A DNA stretch of 64,000 nucleotides from DATLWN01 sp963764315 (GCA_963764315.1 CAVXSB010000001.1:8981-72980); one strand, 5' to 3'. Shown: positions 37,981 through 47,929, counted from the first letter of the stretch. Translations and numbers: made by a program. The notes: a model not told the origin generated them from the sequence alone.

Positions 37981-38742
37981 TTAATGCAGCCAGAAGGGCG
38001 AAATCCTCGATTCCACCAGGGACTCGATCGGGTCGTCGAGCTTCGGCATGAAGTCCAGGCCTGTCCGCTGTTCGACAGCGTGGACGCTGGTGATGAACTT
38101 GGGCAGATCCTGGGAGGGTTCGGGCCGGTTGGGGATGATGAAGGCGATGGCGTCGACATGGATGGGGTCGAAGATCACTTCAAAACAGGCGTCGGGCACG
38201 GCCACGTGGTCCGGACCGATGGTCTTGGGTGTCTTGTGGTCATAGATCGGCCCGGTGACGATATAGAGCTCCCCGCGTGCCTGCACCAGATCCCTGACCT
38301 TCTGCTGCAGGGCGGCCCAGATGCCTGTTGCCATGCCCTGGTTCAGCGGTACCACGCTGGAAAGCAGGTAGCTTTCATCCACGGCCCTGGCGTTCCAGAT
38401 CATGTCCCTGGATGGAACCAATTGGCCGGGGACATAGCCGCTGTGCCGGAAGTCAGCGACATGGGCAGCGTCATCCGCACCCAGCTCGGGGTCGGTGCGG
38501 TAGTCGCGGGTACGCAGGACATTACCGTGGATCTCCGGTTCGGTGAGATGGTATGCCACCCAGTCGGGGGTCTTGTGGGCCGTATTGTAGGATACGGCAT
38601 AGGCGAACCGGCACAGCAGGATGCCGCTGTTGCTCGGGGCGCCGAACTTGATCTGGCTGTTGCAGTCGCCCAGCGCCGAGGCCTGGGCCGCTGCCGGCGG
38701 CAACAGTGCGAGCAGGGAAAGAAGAAAAATGACGCGTTTCAT
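37981..38742 (-). CDS. DNA/RNA non-specific endonuclease (NUC1) family protein with altered active site
   Basis: From ATG 38742, with GGAGG seven bases upstream, this protein of 253 residues has a clear Sec signal peptide (MKRVIFLLSLLALLPPAAAQA), so it is periplasmic or secreted. The fold-specific segments of the NUC1 family are present: LLCRFAYAVSYN, the long central region, LYIVTGPIYD and VPDACFEVIFD. The catalytic motif, normally (D)RGH-L-P, reads VPGQLVPSRDM, so the general-base His is Gln and the Arg is Pro. It may be inactive as a nuclease or use another mechanism. Confidence 0.8.
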   Translation of the reverse strand: MKRVIFLLSLLALLPPAAAQASALGDCNSQIKFGAPSNSGILLCRFAYAVSYNTAHKTPDWVAYHLTEPEIHGNVLRTRDYRTDPELGADDAAHVADFRHSGYVPGQLVPSRDMIWNARAVDESYLLSSVVPLNQGMATGIWAALQQKVRDLVQARGELYIVTGPIYDHKTPKTIGPDHVAVPDACFEVIFDPIHVDAIAFIIPNRPEPSQDLPKFITSVHAVEQRTGLDFMPKLDDPIESLVESRISPFWLH

Positions 38743-38844
38743 GATGGCACCTCCGTTCAAACGCCCGGATGCCCTCCCTTTCGATCAGCCGGTGTTCCGG
38801 CTATGCGGTGACCATTCTAGACCATTTTCCTCCGTTCAAGGGTG

Positions 38845-39795
38845 CTAGATGCCCTCGGCATAGCTGACGCTGCCGCTGGAGAATACGGGGGTGCTGAGGT
38901 ATTTCTCGCCGCCGTCAGGGAAGATCGCCACGATGGTGCCGGCCTTACCTTCGGCGACCAGGCGTTCGGCCAACTGGAGGGCAGCGGCGGTGGCGCAGCC
39001 ACAGGACTGGCCGGACAGGATGCCCTCGGTGGATGCCAGCTGCTGCGTGTAGCGATAGGCGTCCTCGGTGGAGATGCCGAGCTTCTCGTCGTGTACGGAA
39101 GCGTCGTAGATGCCGGGGACGATGCTGGATTCGATATGCTTCAGGCCCTCGATGCCGTGAAATGGCGAGTCCGGCTCGGCGGCGACGATACGGATGTCCG
39201 GGTTCATGCGCCTCAAAAAGCGGCCGGTGCCGACCAGGGTGCCGGAGGTGCCGAGCGAGGCGATGAAGTGGGTGACGGTGCCTCCCGTGTCCTTCCAGAT
39301 CTCCGGGCCTGTCGATTCCTCGTGGGCGCGCGGGTTGGCAGGGTTGTTGTACTGGTCCGGCTTGAAGTAGCGCTCGGGATCGAGGGCATGGATGCGCCGC
39401 GCCTCGAGGATGGCGCCGTCGGAGCCCTCCAGCGGATCGGAGAAGATCAGATCGGCGCCGAAGGCGCGGCAGATGCGCTTGCGTTCGTCCGAGACATTGC
39501 CTGGCATGACCAGGCGCACTCGGTAGCCGAGGGCGGCGCCGATCATGGCCAGGGCGATGCCCGTATTGCCGGATGTGGAATCGAGGATGATCTTGCCGGG
39601 CGTCAGCAAACCCTTGGCGATGCCGTCGCGGATCATCCACAGCGCTGCCCTGTCCTTGATCGAGCCCCCGGGGTTGAAACGCTCGAGTTTGGCATAGATG
39701 CGCACCTCATCGGGAAGGTGACGGGTCAGGCGCGCCAGGCGCACGAGCGGGGTATGGCCGATCAGATCGAGGACGGTGGACAAAGCACACTCCAT
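38845..39795 (-). CDS. cysM: PLP-dependent cysteine synthase (CysM/CysK type)
   Basis: From the ATG at 39795 the protein has 316 residues. The PLP lysine is in NPGGSIKDRAA, the substrate loop is STSGNTGIALAM, the phosphate-binding loop is LGTSGTLVGTG, and the C-terminus carries SGQSCGCATAAAL. It makes cysteine from O-acetyl- or O-phosphoserine. CysM and CysK cannot be separated with certainty. The region just upstream is very AT-rich, unlike the surroundings, and probably contains its promoter. Confidence 0.9.
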   Translation of the reverse strand: MECALSTVLDLIGHTPLVRLARLTRHLPDEVRIYAKLERFNPGGSIKDRAALWMIRDGIAKGLLTPGKIILDSTSGNTGIALAMIGAALGYRVRLVMPGNVSDERKRICRAFGADLIFSDPLEGSDGAILEARRIHALDPERYFKPDQYNNPANPRAHEESTGPEIWKDTGGTVTHFIASLGTSGTLVGTGRFLRRMNPDIRIVAAEPDSPFHGIEGLKHIESSIVPGIYDASVHDEKLGISTEDAYRYTQQLASTEGILSGQSCGCATAAALQLAERLVAEGKAGTIVAIFPDGGEKYLSTPVFSSGSVSYAEGI

Positions 39796-39857
39796 AATAA
39801 GTGAATTAAAATAATTACATTGCCGAGTATGTATTGAATATCCCGCCCTGCCAAGTC

Positions 39858-40736
39858 TCAAGGGCTGGAGCTGTCCGGGTCGCCGGTACAGGGCCAACGG
39901 GGCGGGGAATGCGACAGGCAGTCGCGCAGCGCTTCGGCCGTCATGCCGGCTTGGCGCAGGCCGCGCAGGGTGGTGCCCTGGTGGCGCTTGGCCAGGCGCT
40001 GGCCGTCATCATCGCACAGCAGTTCGTGGTGGATGTAGGTGGGAGGATCGAGATCCAGCAACGCCTGCAGCAGGCGGTGGATGCCGGTGCTCTCGGCCAG
40101 GTCCGAGCCGCGGATCACGTGCGTGATGCCCTGGATGGCATCGTCGACGACGACGGCCAGGTGGTAGCTGAAGCCGATGTCCTTGCGGCCGATAACGATG
40201 TCGCTGCCGATGTGCACGGGATGCCGGTGTCCATGCCCGTCCGCCCAGGTGAGCATGTCGCCGGCGACGGCCAGCGCCCTCTCGGCATCGATCCGCCAGG
40301 CATAGGATTGTCGCCACATGCGTTCCTGCCGCTCTTCCCGGGAAAGATGGCGGCAGGTGCCGGGATAATGGTCGTGTTCGCCGGCGTGCGGGGCCGAGGC
40401 CATGCGCGCGATCTCGCGGCGGATATCGGCTCGCGTGCAGAAGCAGGGGTAGATGAGCTCCTTCTGGCGCAGCCGGTCCAGGGCATGCGCATAATCGGCC
40501 GCATGTTCGCTTTGCCGGCGCACCGGGCCATGCCAGCGAAGCCCCAGCCAGGATAGATCCTCGATCAGGGCATCGGCGTACTGCGGGCGGCAACGGGTGG
40601 TATCGATGTCCTCGATGCGCAAAAGCAGCTCGGCATGATGCTGCTCGGCCCAGTGCTGGCACGTGAGCGCCGAATAGGCGTTGCCGACGTGCAGCAGGCC
40701 GGTCGGGCTCGGCGCGAAGCGGGTGCGCAGGGCCAC
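39858..40736 (-). CDS. gluQ: Glutamyl-Q tRNA(Asp) synthetase
   Basis: GluQ (YadB) attaches glutamate to queuosine in tRNA(Asp). It resembles the catalytic half of GltX: FAPSPTGLLHVGNAYSAL holds the HIGH-like motif, the zinc site is C-x-C...C in YPCFCTRAD and YPGTCRHL, and the KMSKS-like motif is RLAKRHQG. The 292-residue length without an anticodon domain fits GluQ, not GltX. It directly follows the antiporter gene. Confidence 0.94.
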   Translation of the reverse strand: MALRTRFAPSPTGLLHVGNAYSALTCQHWAEQHHAELLLRIEDIDTTRCRPQYADALIEDLSWLGLRWHGPVRRQSEHAADYAHALDRLRQKELIYPCFCTRADIRREIARMASAPHAGEHDHYPGTCRHLSREERQERMWRQSYAWRIDAERALAVAGDMLTWADGHGHRHPVHIGSDIVIGRKDIGFSYHLAVVVDDAIQGITHVIRGSDLAESTGIHRLLQALLDLDPPTYIHHELLCDDDGQRLAKRHQGTTLRGLRQAGMTAEALRDCLSHSPPRWPCTGDPDSSSP

Positions 40737-40739
40737 CGC

Positions 40740-42614
40740 TCAGCCCGGCAGGCGCTGGCCCTGGTCCACCAGGCTCTTGTCGGATGCCGGCGGCAGGATC
40801 AGGGGCTGGTTCTCCTGCACGCGCTCCGGGCGCACCAGCATGGACACGGTATCGCCCTCCTGGAGCGTGATGTCGTCATGCGGGATCAGACTCTTGCCCT
40901 TGCGCATGACGGCCAGCGGCTGGGCGCCGGAGGCGATGCGCACACCGGACAGCTTGAGCCCGATCAGCGGCGAGCCCGACTCGATGGTGCGGTTCTCATG
41001 GATCAGCCGCTTGCGATGGACCTCGGCGTTCCAGTAGCTGTAGCTGTAGGGGGCGGCGAAAAGCCGGCGCGCCTGCAACTGGTGGATCAGGCTTGCATGC
41101 CGCTCCGCATCGCCTTCGGGCAGGGTGATATACACCTCCGGCACATGAAAATCATCGTGGGCCATGCGGGCGATCAGCAGGTTCTGGTCGGAGGATGCGG
41201 TCATCGCCAGCACGGCGCTGACCTCCTCGGCGTGCGCCAGCCCCATGTACAGCGGATCCAGGACATTGCCACGCAGGGCCAGGTAGCCGCCGCGCTGCAT
41301 CGTCGCCACCGCCTCGGCATTCAGGTCGATGAAGCGCACCTCCCGGTCCTCCCCCAGCACGCGCGCCAGCTCCACCCCCATCTGGCTGCCGCCGACGATG
41401 AGTACGGAGCGGTCGTCGGCGCCCTGCATATCCAGCCAGCGGCTCATGGGGGCAGCCAGGAAGCCGTACACCATCACCGATACGACGATGATGATATAGA
41501 CGAGGGACTGCAGCGTTTGGGCGTCGGCTCGCCCGTGATCCTGCAGGATGATGGCGAACAGGGAGACGATGGCCGCCGCCACCACGCCGCGGGGGGCGAT
41601 GGCGCCGATGAACAGCACCTGCTTCCAGGTCAGGTCGGAGCCCAGGCAGGACAGCCAGGCGCTCAGCGGGCGCACGACCAGGGCCAGGATGGCGAACAGG
41701 GCCAGCCCCTCCCACATGGCATGCCAGAGCAGGGGCAGGTTGAGGTCGGCGGCCAGCAGCACGAACAGCAGCGAGATCAGCAGCATCGACAGGCTGCCCT
41801 TGAACTGGCGCAGGCGCTGGATATCCGGCAGTTCCATACGTTGCATGGTGGCGCCGGCCACCAGTACCGCCAGCAGCCCCGCCTGCGCGCTGAGGCTGTC
41901 GGCGAGCAGGAAGATGCCCCAGACCGCCGCCAGCGTGGCGATGGTGCGCAGCTCCGTGTCCTTGATCCATCGCTGGGAGACCAGGACCCTGGATAGCAGC
42001 CAGCCGAGGATGAGGCCGACGGCACCGCCGGCCAGGAACTTGGTCAACAGCACCCGGGCCAGCCAGATCGGCGTTACATGGGGGCTGATCACCACCTCCA
42101 GCATGACGATGGCCAGGATGGCGCCGACGGCGTCGACGAGCATGGCCTCGCTGGTCAGAATGGCGCCCACCGCGCGGTTCAGGCGCACCTGGCGCAGGAT
42201 GGGCATGATCACCGTGGGTCCGCCGACCGCGACCAGACTCCCGAACAGCAGGCACATCGACCAGTCCAGGCCGCTGATAAGGTGCAGCGCCGCGCCGCCG
42301 ATCAGCATGTTCAGCGCCGGCCCGAACAGCAGCAGCAGCCCGACTACCCAGCCATGCTGCCTGAGCGCCTTCAGGTTCAGGTTCAGGCCACCCTCGAACA
42401 GGATGACGGCCAGCCCCAGCTCGATCAGGGTGTGCAGGGCCGGCTGCAGCGATTCCACATGCAGAAGGTGCAGGCCGTAGGGGCCCAGTGCCATGCCGGC
42501 CACCAGCCAGAAGAAGATGGCCGGGAACTGCATTCTGGCGGCGGCCATCTGGGCCGTGACGGCGATCAGTACCGCGACCACGAAGGTTTCGGTCGGGCTC
42601 GTGGCTGGACCCAT
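40740..42614 (-). CDS. Na+(K+)/H+ antiporter with C-terminal RCK domains
   Basis: This 624-residue inner-membrane protein has about 12 membrane segments of the CPA1/NhaP type (LFEGGLNLNLKALR, the motif TSEAMLVDAVGAIL and IGAIAPRGVVAAAI). These are followed by a TrkA-N nucleotide-binding domain (about 400-510, VLIVGGSQMGVELARVLG) and a TrkA-C domain (about 540-610). The added domains suggest gating by NAD(H) or another ligand. The ion preference is not predictable. It is divergent from rpsT. Confidence 0.9.
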   Translation of the reverse strand: MGPATSPTETFVVAVLIAVTAQMAAARMQFPAIFFWLVAGMALGPYGLHLLHVESLQPALHTLIELGLAVILFEGGLNLNLKALRQHGWVVGLLLLFGPALNMLIGGAALHLISGLDWSMCLLFGSLVAVGGPTVIMPILRQVRLNRAVGAILTSEAMLVDAVGAILAIVMLEVVISPHVTPIWLARVLLTKFLAGGAVGLILGWLLSRVLVSQRWIKDTELRTIATLAAVWGIFLLADSLSAQAGLLAVLVAGATMQRMELPDIQRLRQFKGSLSMLLISLLFVLLAADLNLPLLWHAMWEGLALFAILALVVRPLSAWLSCLGSDLTWKQVLFIGAIAPRGVVAAAIVSLFAIILQDHGRADAQTLQSLVYIIIVVSVMVYGFLAAPMSRWLDMQGADDRSVLIVGGSQMGVELARVLGEDREVRFIDLNAEAVATMQRGGYLALRGNVLDPLYMGLAHAEEVSAVLAMTASSDQNLLIARMAHDDFHVPEVYITLPEGDAERHASLIHQLQARRLFAAPYSYSYWNAEVHRKRLIHENRTIESGSPLIGLKLSGVRIASGAQPLAVMRKGKSLIPHDDITLQEGDTVSMLVRPERVQENQPLILPPASDKSLVDQGQRLPG

Positions 42615-42683
42615 GTATCATCCTCCCGGCTTGGTGATCCGTGCACTGGGAGGTTGGACCGGCGCGATTTCCTTGGCAAGCGC

Positions 42684-42711
42684 TTGACAACGGTGCATGC
42701 CGTCGTATCGT
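42684..42711 (+). promoter_or_regulatory. Sigma-70 promoter for rpsT
   Basis: TTGACA at 42684-42689 and TATCGT at 42706-42711 are separated by 16 bases, about 60 bases upstream of the rpsT start. The -35 is consensus and the -10 is moderate. Confidence 0.6.
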
Positions 42712-42771
42712 TCGCCCTCGAATTTTCAGGGCATCCGCGTCCAGGGACGCGTGCCGAGGAGTAGGTAAAAC

Positions 42772-43035
42772 GTGGCGAATCACGCTTCTTCAATCAAACG
42801 CGCGCGCCAGTCGGAAAAGATCCGCCTGATCAATCGCACCCAGAAATCCGCCATGCGCTCGGCCATCAAGGTGGTGCTGGTCGCAGTGTCCAACGGCGAC
42901 AGGGATGCCGCCGCCGCCGCCCTGAAGGAGGCGACGTCGCTGATCGATCGTGCCGGCCGCAAGCACCTGATCCATCCGAGTCAGGCCTCGCGCCGCGTAT
43001 CGCGCCTGAATGCCCGCGTGAAGGGCATGGCCTGA
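42772..43035 (+). CDS. rpsT: 30S ribosomal protein S20
   Basis: The 87-residue S20 starts with GTG 42772 after GAGGAGTAGG. It begins MANHASSIKRARQSEK and is rich in Lys, Arg and Ala helices, as in all S20 proteins. A non-ATG start is common for rpsT and is linked to autogenous control in E. coli. A strong promoter lies upstream and a terminator downstream, so it is a single-gene unit. Confidence 0.98.
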   Translation: MANHASSIKRARQSEKIRLINRTQKSAMRSAIKVVLVAVSNGDRDAAAAALKEATSLIDRAGRKHLIHPSQASRRVSRLNARVKGMA

Positions 43036-43053
43036 ACGACCCCATAGCATCTG

Positions 43054-43084
43054 AAAAGGCCCGCCTCCGGCGGGCCTTTTTTTG
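43054..43084 (+). terminator. Rho-independent terminator after rpsT
   Basis: AAAAGGCCCGCC at 43054-43065 pairs perfectly with GGCGGGCCTTTT at 43069-43080 around a three-base loop, followed by more T residues. Confidence 0.95.
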
Positions 43085-43121
43085 TGCTTGGTTTCCGGCA
43101 TCGCCTTTATAGGATACGCGC

Positions 43122-46100
43122 ATGATCCAGACCACCGATCTCAGCCGCATCATGCTCTATCGGGGGCCGGATGCCCTGTCCGCCTTCCGCCGCGACAAGC
43201 AGTTGGCCCGGATTCAGTCCGTGGTGCCGGCTATTCGTTCGCTGGCGGTGTTTCCGATCTACATCGCCGAGGTCGATGCCTCTTGGTCTGTGGATGACGA
43301 ACAGCGCTTAAGCCAGCTACTGGGCGGTGGCATCGCGCCGTTCGTCGGCATCACCGAAACCGCTGTCTATGTGACGCCGCGTATCGGTACCATCTCGCCC
43401 TGGTCGTCGAAGGCCACGGAAATCATGCGCCTGTGCGATCTGGGCCGGTTGCAGCGGCTGGAGATGGGCCGCGCCCATGTGCTGGCCGGTGCGGCGGCGG
43501 GGGATGCGGAGAAGGCGGCGGTGGTGCTGCACGACCGCATGACGGAGTCGGTGCTGGCCGATGTGGCGGATTTTGCACGCCTGTTCAGCCATCACGCGCC
43601 GGCGCCGCTGGCGCTGATCGACGTGCTGGCCGGAGGACGTGCGGCGCTGATGGAGGCGAACCGCAGCCTGGGCCTGGCCCTGTCGGACGACGAGATCGAT
43701 TATCTCGAGGAAAGCTATCGGCGGCTGGAACGCAATCCCACCGACGTCGAGCTGATGATGTTCGCCCAGGCCAATTCCGAGCATTGCCGCCACAAGATCT
43801 TCAATGCCGACTGGGTCATCGACGGGGAGCGGCAACAGGCCTCGCTGTTCTCCATGATCCGCCATACGCACGAGAGCCATCCGGACGGCACGCTGGTGGC
43901 CTACAAGGACAATTCCTCGGTCATCGAGGGCGGCGCCGCCCGGCGCTTCTACCCGGATGCCGGGGGGCGTTACGGCGTCCACGACGATGCCGTGCATATC
44001 CTGATGAAGGTGGAGACGCACAATCATCCGACGGCCATTTCACCGTTCGCCGGCGCGGCCACCGGTTCGGGCGGCGAGATCCGCGACGAGGGCGCCACCG
44101 GCGTTGGGTCCAAGCCGAAGGCCGGGCTCACCGGTTTCTCGGTGTCGAATCTGCGCATCCCGGGCTTTACGCAGCCCTGGGAAGAGGATTTCGGCCGGCC
44201 CGGGCGCGTGGCCTCGGCGCTGCAGATCATGATCGACGGCCCCCTGGGCGGGGCCGCCTTCAATAACGAATTCGGCCGCCCGAACCTGTGCGGCTATTTC
44301 CGCACCTTCGAACAGCGGGTCGGCGACGAGATCCGTGGCTACCACAAGCCGATCATGATCGCCGGCGGCGTCGGCGGCATCGACGCGCGCCACGTGCACA
44401 AGCGCGAGGTGCCGGCCGGCTGCCTGGTCATCCAGCTTGGCGGTCCCTCGATGCTGATCGGCCTCGGCGGCGGTGCCGCTTCGAGCATGGATGCCGGCGC
44501 CAATGCCGAGGATCTCGACTTCGATTCGGTGCAGCGCGGCAACCCGGAGATGGAGCGCCGCTGCCAGGAGGTGCTCGACCGCTGCTGGCAGCTGGGCGGG
44601 GACAACCCGATCCTGTTCATCCACGACATCGGTGCCGGCGGGCTGTCGAATGCCGTGCCGGAACTGATCCACGATGCCGGTCGCGGCGGCTGGATCGAGC
44701 TGCGCCGGGTGCACAATATGGAGCCGGGCATGAGCCCGATGCAGCTGTGGTGCAACGAGGCGCAGGAGCGCTATGTGCTGGCCATCGCCGAGGGCGACCT
44801 GGGGCGCTTTACGGCCATCTGCGAGCGCGAGCGCTGTCCGTTCGCGGTGCTCGGCCATGCCACCGACGACGGCGTGCTGAGGGTGCACGATGCGCATTTC
44901 GAAAATGATGCGGTCGACCTGTCGCTGGAGGTGCTGCTCGGCAAGCCGCCGAAGATGCTGCGCGAGGTCGTGCATGTGGCCGAAAAGGCGCAGCCCTTCG
45001 ATCCGTCGGGCATCGATCTGCGCGAGGCGGCCGAGCGCGTGCTGCGCCTGCCGGCGGTGGCGGACAAGACCTTTCTGATCACCATCGGCGATCGCAGCGT
45101 CACGGGGCTGGTGGCGCGCGACCAGATGGTCGGGCCCTGGCAGGTGCCGGTGGCCGATGTGGCGGTCACCGCCCGCGACTTCGAGGGCTATGCCGGTGAG
45201 GCCATGAGCATGGGCGAGCGCACGCCGCTGGCGGTGCTCGATGCCCCGGCCTCCGGGCGTATGGCCGTCGGCGAGGCGCTGACCAATATCGCTGCCGCCG
45301 CGATCGACAGCCTCGGGCATGTGAAGCTGTCGGCGAACTGGATGGCGGCCTGCGGGCATGCGGGGGAGGATGCCCGCCTGTATGACACGGTGCACGCCGT
45401 GGGCATGGAGCTGTGTCCGGCGCTCGGTATCTCCATCCCGGTGGGCAAGGACTCGCTGTCGATGAAGAGCGTGTGGCAGCAGGACGGGGCGCAGCGGGAG
45501 ATGATCTCGCCGCTGTCGCTGATCATCTCGGCCTTCGCGCCGGTGGCCGATATTCGCCGCACCCTGACGCCCGAGCTGCGTACCGATTCCGGAGAGACGG
45601 ACCTGATCCTGCTCGATCTCGGGCGCGGCCGGAATCGCCTCGGCGGCTCGGCGCTGACGCAGGTGTTCGATTGTACCGGCATCGAGGTGCCGGATCTCGA
45701 CGATCCGGCGCTGATGCGCGCCTTCTTCGCCGCCATCCAGGATCTGAACCGCGCCGGCCTGCTGCTCGCCTACCACGACCGCGCCGATGGCGGCCTGTTC
45801 GTCACCGTGTGCGAAATGGCGTTCGCCGGACGCACCGGCGCGCGCATCGAGCTTGCGGATCTCGGCGAGGCCTGGGGGGCGCTGTTCGCGGAGGAGCTGG
45901 GAGCGGTGCTGCAAATCCGGCGGTGCGAGCGCGAGCGGGTGCTGGCCATGCTGGGCGAGGCCGGGCTTGCCGGTATCACGCACGTGATCGGCATGGTGAC
46001 GGACGATCGCCGCCTGGTCTTCGCGCACGATGGCCAGGAACTGCTCGCCGACGATGTGCAGGCCTGGCAGCGCGTCTGGGCGGAGACCTCGTACCGCATG

Positions 46101-46999
46101 CAGGCGCTGCGCGACGATCCGGCCTGCGCCGAGGAGGCCTTCGCGGCCATTCTCGATGCATCCGATCCCGGCCTGCACGCAAGCCCGAGCTTCGATATCG
46201 ATGAGGATGTCGCGGCGCCCTTCGTGCATGCCGCCCGCCCGAGAATGGCGGTGCTCAGGGAGCAGGGCGTCAACGGCCAGGTGGAGATGGCCGCCGCCTT
46301 CGACCGCGCCGGTTTCGCCTGCGTGGACGTGCACATGTCCGACCTGATCGAAGGAAGGCAGGCACTGGACGATTTCCAGGGCCTGGTGGCCTGCGGCGGC
46401 TTCTCCTTCGGCGACGTGCTCGGTGCCGGCAGCGGCTGGGCCCATTCCGCCCTGTTCCACAAGCGCGTGCGCGACCAGTTCGCCGCCTTCTTCGCCCGGC
46501 CCGACACGCTGGCGCTCGGCGTCTGCAACGGTTGCCAGATGATGAGCCAGCTGAAGGACCTGATCCCGGGCGCCGAAGCCTGGCCGCGCTTCGTGCGCAA
46601 TCGCTCCGAGCAGTTCGAGGCGCGTCTGTTGATGGCCGGCATCCCCGAAAGCCCGTCCGCCTTCCTGGCCGGCATGGCCGGCTCCCGCCTGCCGCTGGTG
46701 GTGGCGCACGGCGAGGGCAGGGCGGTCTTTCGACAACGATGCGGACAGACAGTCGGCACAGGTGGCACTGCAATATCTCGGCCCGGACGGGCATGCCTGC
46801 GGCGCGCTATCCGCATAATCCGAACGGATCGCCGGACGGCATCGCCGGCCTGACGACCACCGATGGGCGGGTGACCATCATGATGCCGCATCCGGAGCGC
46901 CTGTTCCGCACCGTGCAGCATTCCTGGCATCCGGACGGCTGGGGCGAGGACGGGCCCTGGATGCGCATGTTCCGCAACGCCCGCCGCTGGCTCGGCTGA
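43122..46999 (+). CDS. purL: Phosphoribosylformylglycinamidine synthase PurL, single-chain (two frameshifts)
   Basis: PurL converts FGAR to FGAM in purine synthesis. This is the large gammaproteobacterial form with N-terminal, AIRS-like and glutamine amidotransferase domains. Conserved parts include NSEHCRHKIFNADW, ETHNHPTAISPFAGAATG, LGVCNGCQMMSQ (catalytic Cys) and HPERLFRTVQHSW. The frame shifts at 46730-46731 (TTTC for a Phe codon before GAC) and at 46797-46798 (GCCT for an Ala codon). Removing one base at each gives 1291 residues, the usual size, and restores the end ARYPHNPNGSPDG. The rpsT terminator stands just upstream. Confidence 0.95.
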
Positions 47000-47099
47000 A
47001 GAATCTATGGCCAAATGCAACGGTAATAGGCGTTGCCCGGGCTTTTTCAGGCCCTAAACCCATGCAAGCGATTGACGGAACCGCAATGTCGCGTGCAAT

Positions 47100-47402
47100 A
47101 TGTCATATATGACAAATGCGAAGCTAACCCGCAAACAACACGAGCTGCTGGTTCTGGCAGAAGGTGGAAAGCCCATGTCGATCTATCAGCTGGCCAAGGC
47201 GGCCCACCGCCCATACCGGCGGGTGCATGATCATATCCAACAGCTTGCAGCCATGGGCAAGGTGAGCTTGCAGGGTGTGGTGCGGAACAATCGTCGGGCT
47301 ACGCTGGTCATTCCGAACAATATCTACTATCAGCGGCTAATGCGTCTGGATGATATGTATGCCGCCTATCGCGAATTGTCGACAGGGGGCGTTGAGGCGT
47401 GA
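47100..47402 (+). CDS. Small winged-helix protein, probable antitoxin/repressor
   Basis: This 100-residue protein (ATG 47100 or 47109) has a MarR-like winged helix-turn-helix: YQLAKAAHRPYRRVHDHIQQL is the recognition region, with a wing at VSLQGVVRNNRRATLVI. A perfect 14-bp palindrome covers its start, and no ribosome-binding site is visible, so the transcript may be leaderless or the start may differ. Its stop overlaps the next gene by four bases. The pair resembles AbiE-type modules, in which a winged-helix antitoxin precedes a nucleotidyltransferase toxin. G+C content is lower than in purL and pyrG on either side, a sign of transfer. Confidence 0.7.
   Translation: MSYMTNAKLTRKQHELLVLAEGGKPMSIYQLAKAAHRPYRRVHDHIQQLAAMGKVSLQGVVRNNRRATLVIPNNIYYQRLMRLDDMYAAYRELSTGGVEA
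47101..47114. promoter_or_regulatory. Perfect 14-bp palindrome TGTCATATATGACA at a start codon
   Basis: TGTCATATATGACA equals its own reverse complement. It overlaps the first codons of the winged-helix gene and contains a TATAT core that could also be part of a -10 element. The location is ideal for autorepression by the winged-helix protein. No T-run follows. Confidence 0.6.
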
Positions 47403-47929
47403 GCCTCACGGATACGGCCCGGAAGCTCTATGCAATCCTGGAGCCGCATGGTGTTGTGATTGGCGGAGTCTGTGGCGCCCTGCATGGCGTGGAGCGATTC
47501 ACCCGCGACGTTGATATGGCAACCGACTTGCAGCCGGAGCGGGTGATTTTGTTATTGCGGAAAGCAGGCATTGAGGCCCAGGTCGTCCGCGGCGATGCCT
47601 TTGACAAGCTGTCGTGGGTGATTAAAGGCATGCATGACGGGGTTGAGTTTCAGATTCTTCCTGCTGGGGATGTCGGTGTAAATCCTGGGCGGGCGCTTAT
47701 GCGGGTACAGATCGGGTTTGCCTCAGAGCACGATTTTATCGCCAGCAAGTGCATCGCAGGCGGTCAGCAGGACTTGCACGATGTGGCGGTATTGACCATG
47801 AAACGGCCGGAGTTGCTCGCCTTTGCCGAGGCTCAGGCAGAAAAACACAAATGCAGGAATAAGCTGGATGCATGGTTGAGCGATGCGCGATTGCGTTCCA
47901 AATATAGCCTTCGACCCGGCGACAACTAG
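47399..47929 (+). CDS. Nucleotidyltransferase-fold protein (AbiEii/DUF6036-like), probable toxin
   Basis: This 176-residue protein starts with GTG overlapping the previous stop. It shows the NTase pattern GG-x(n)-DxD in VIGGVCGALHGVERFTRDVDM, and a later hydrophobic strand GVEFQIL at the place of the third acidic residue. FIASKCIAGGQQDLHDVAVL matches the K...G.QDL.D segment of AbiEii/DUF6036-type proteins. Such proteins transfer nucleotides, often to tRNA, and act as toxins or in phage defence. It is shorter than AbiEii (about 300 residues) and lacks its C-terminal helical half. The identity as a toxin is inferred from fold and pairing. Confidence 0.65.
   Translation: MSLTDTARKLYAILEPHGVVIGGVCGALHGVERFTRDVDMATDLQPERVILLLRKAGIEAQVVRGDAFDKLSWVIKGMHDGVEFQILPAGDVGVNPGRALMRVQIGFASEHDFIASKCIAGGQQDLHDVAVLTMKRPELLAFAEAQAEKHKCRNKLDAWLSDARLRSKYSLRPGDN

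Noticed and set aside
38817..38839. Two-codon frame (ATG GTC TAG) after GGAGG, with the 11-mer TTGAACGGAGG shared with the nuclease-like gene's leader at 38750-38760
   Set aside because: The repeat is short, the spacing to the ATG is poor and the shared part is mostly the ribosome-binding site. Chance is a good explanation.
44040..46736. Long open frame of about 898 codons antisense to purL
   Set aside because: High G+C content with biased third positions leaves antisense frames open. The product is His/Arg/Gln-rich with no family, while purL on the other strand is clear.
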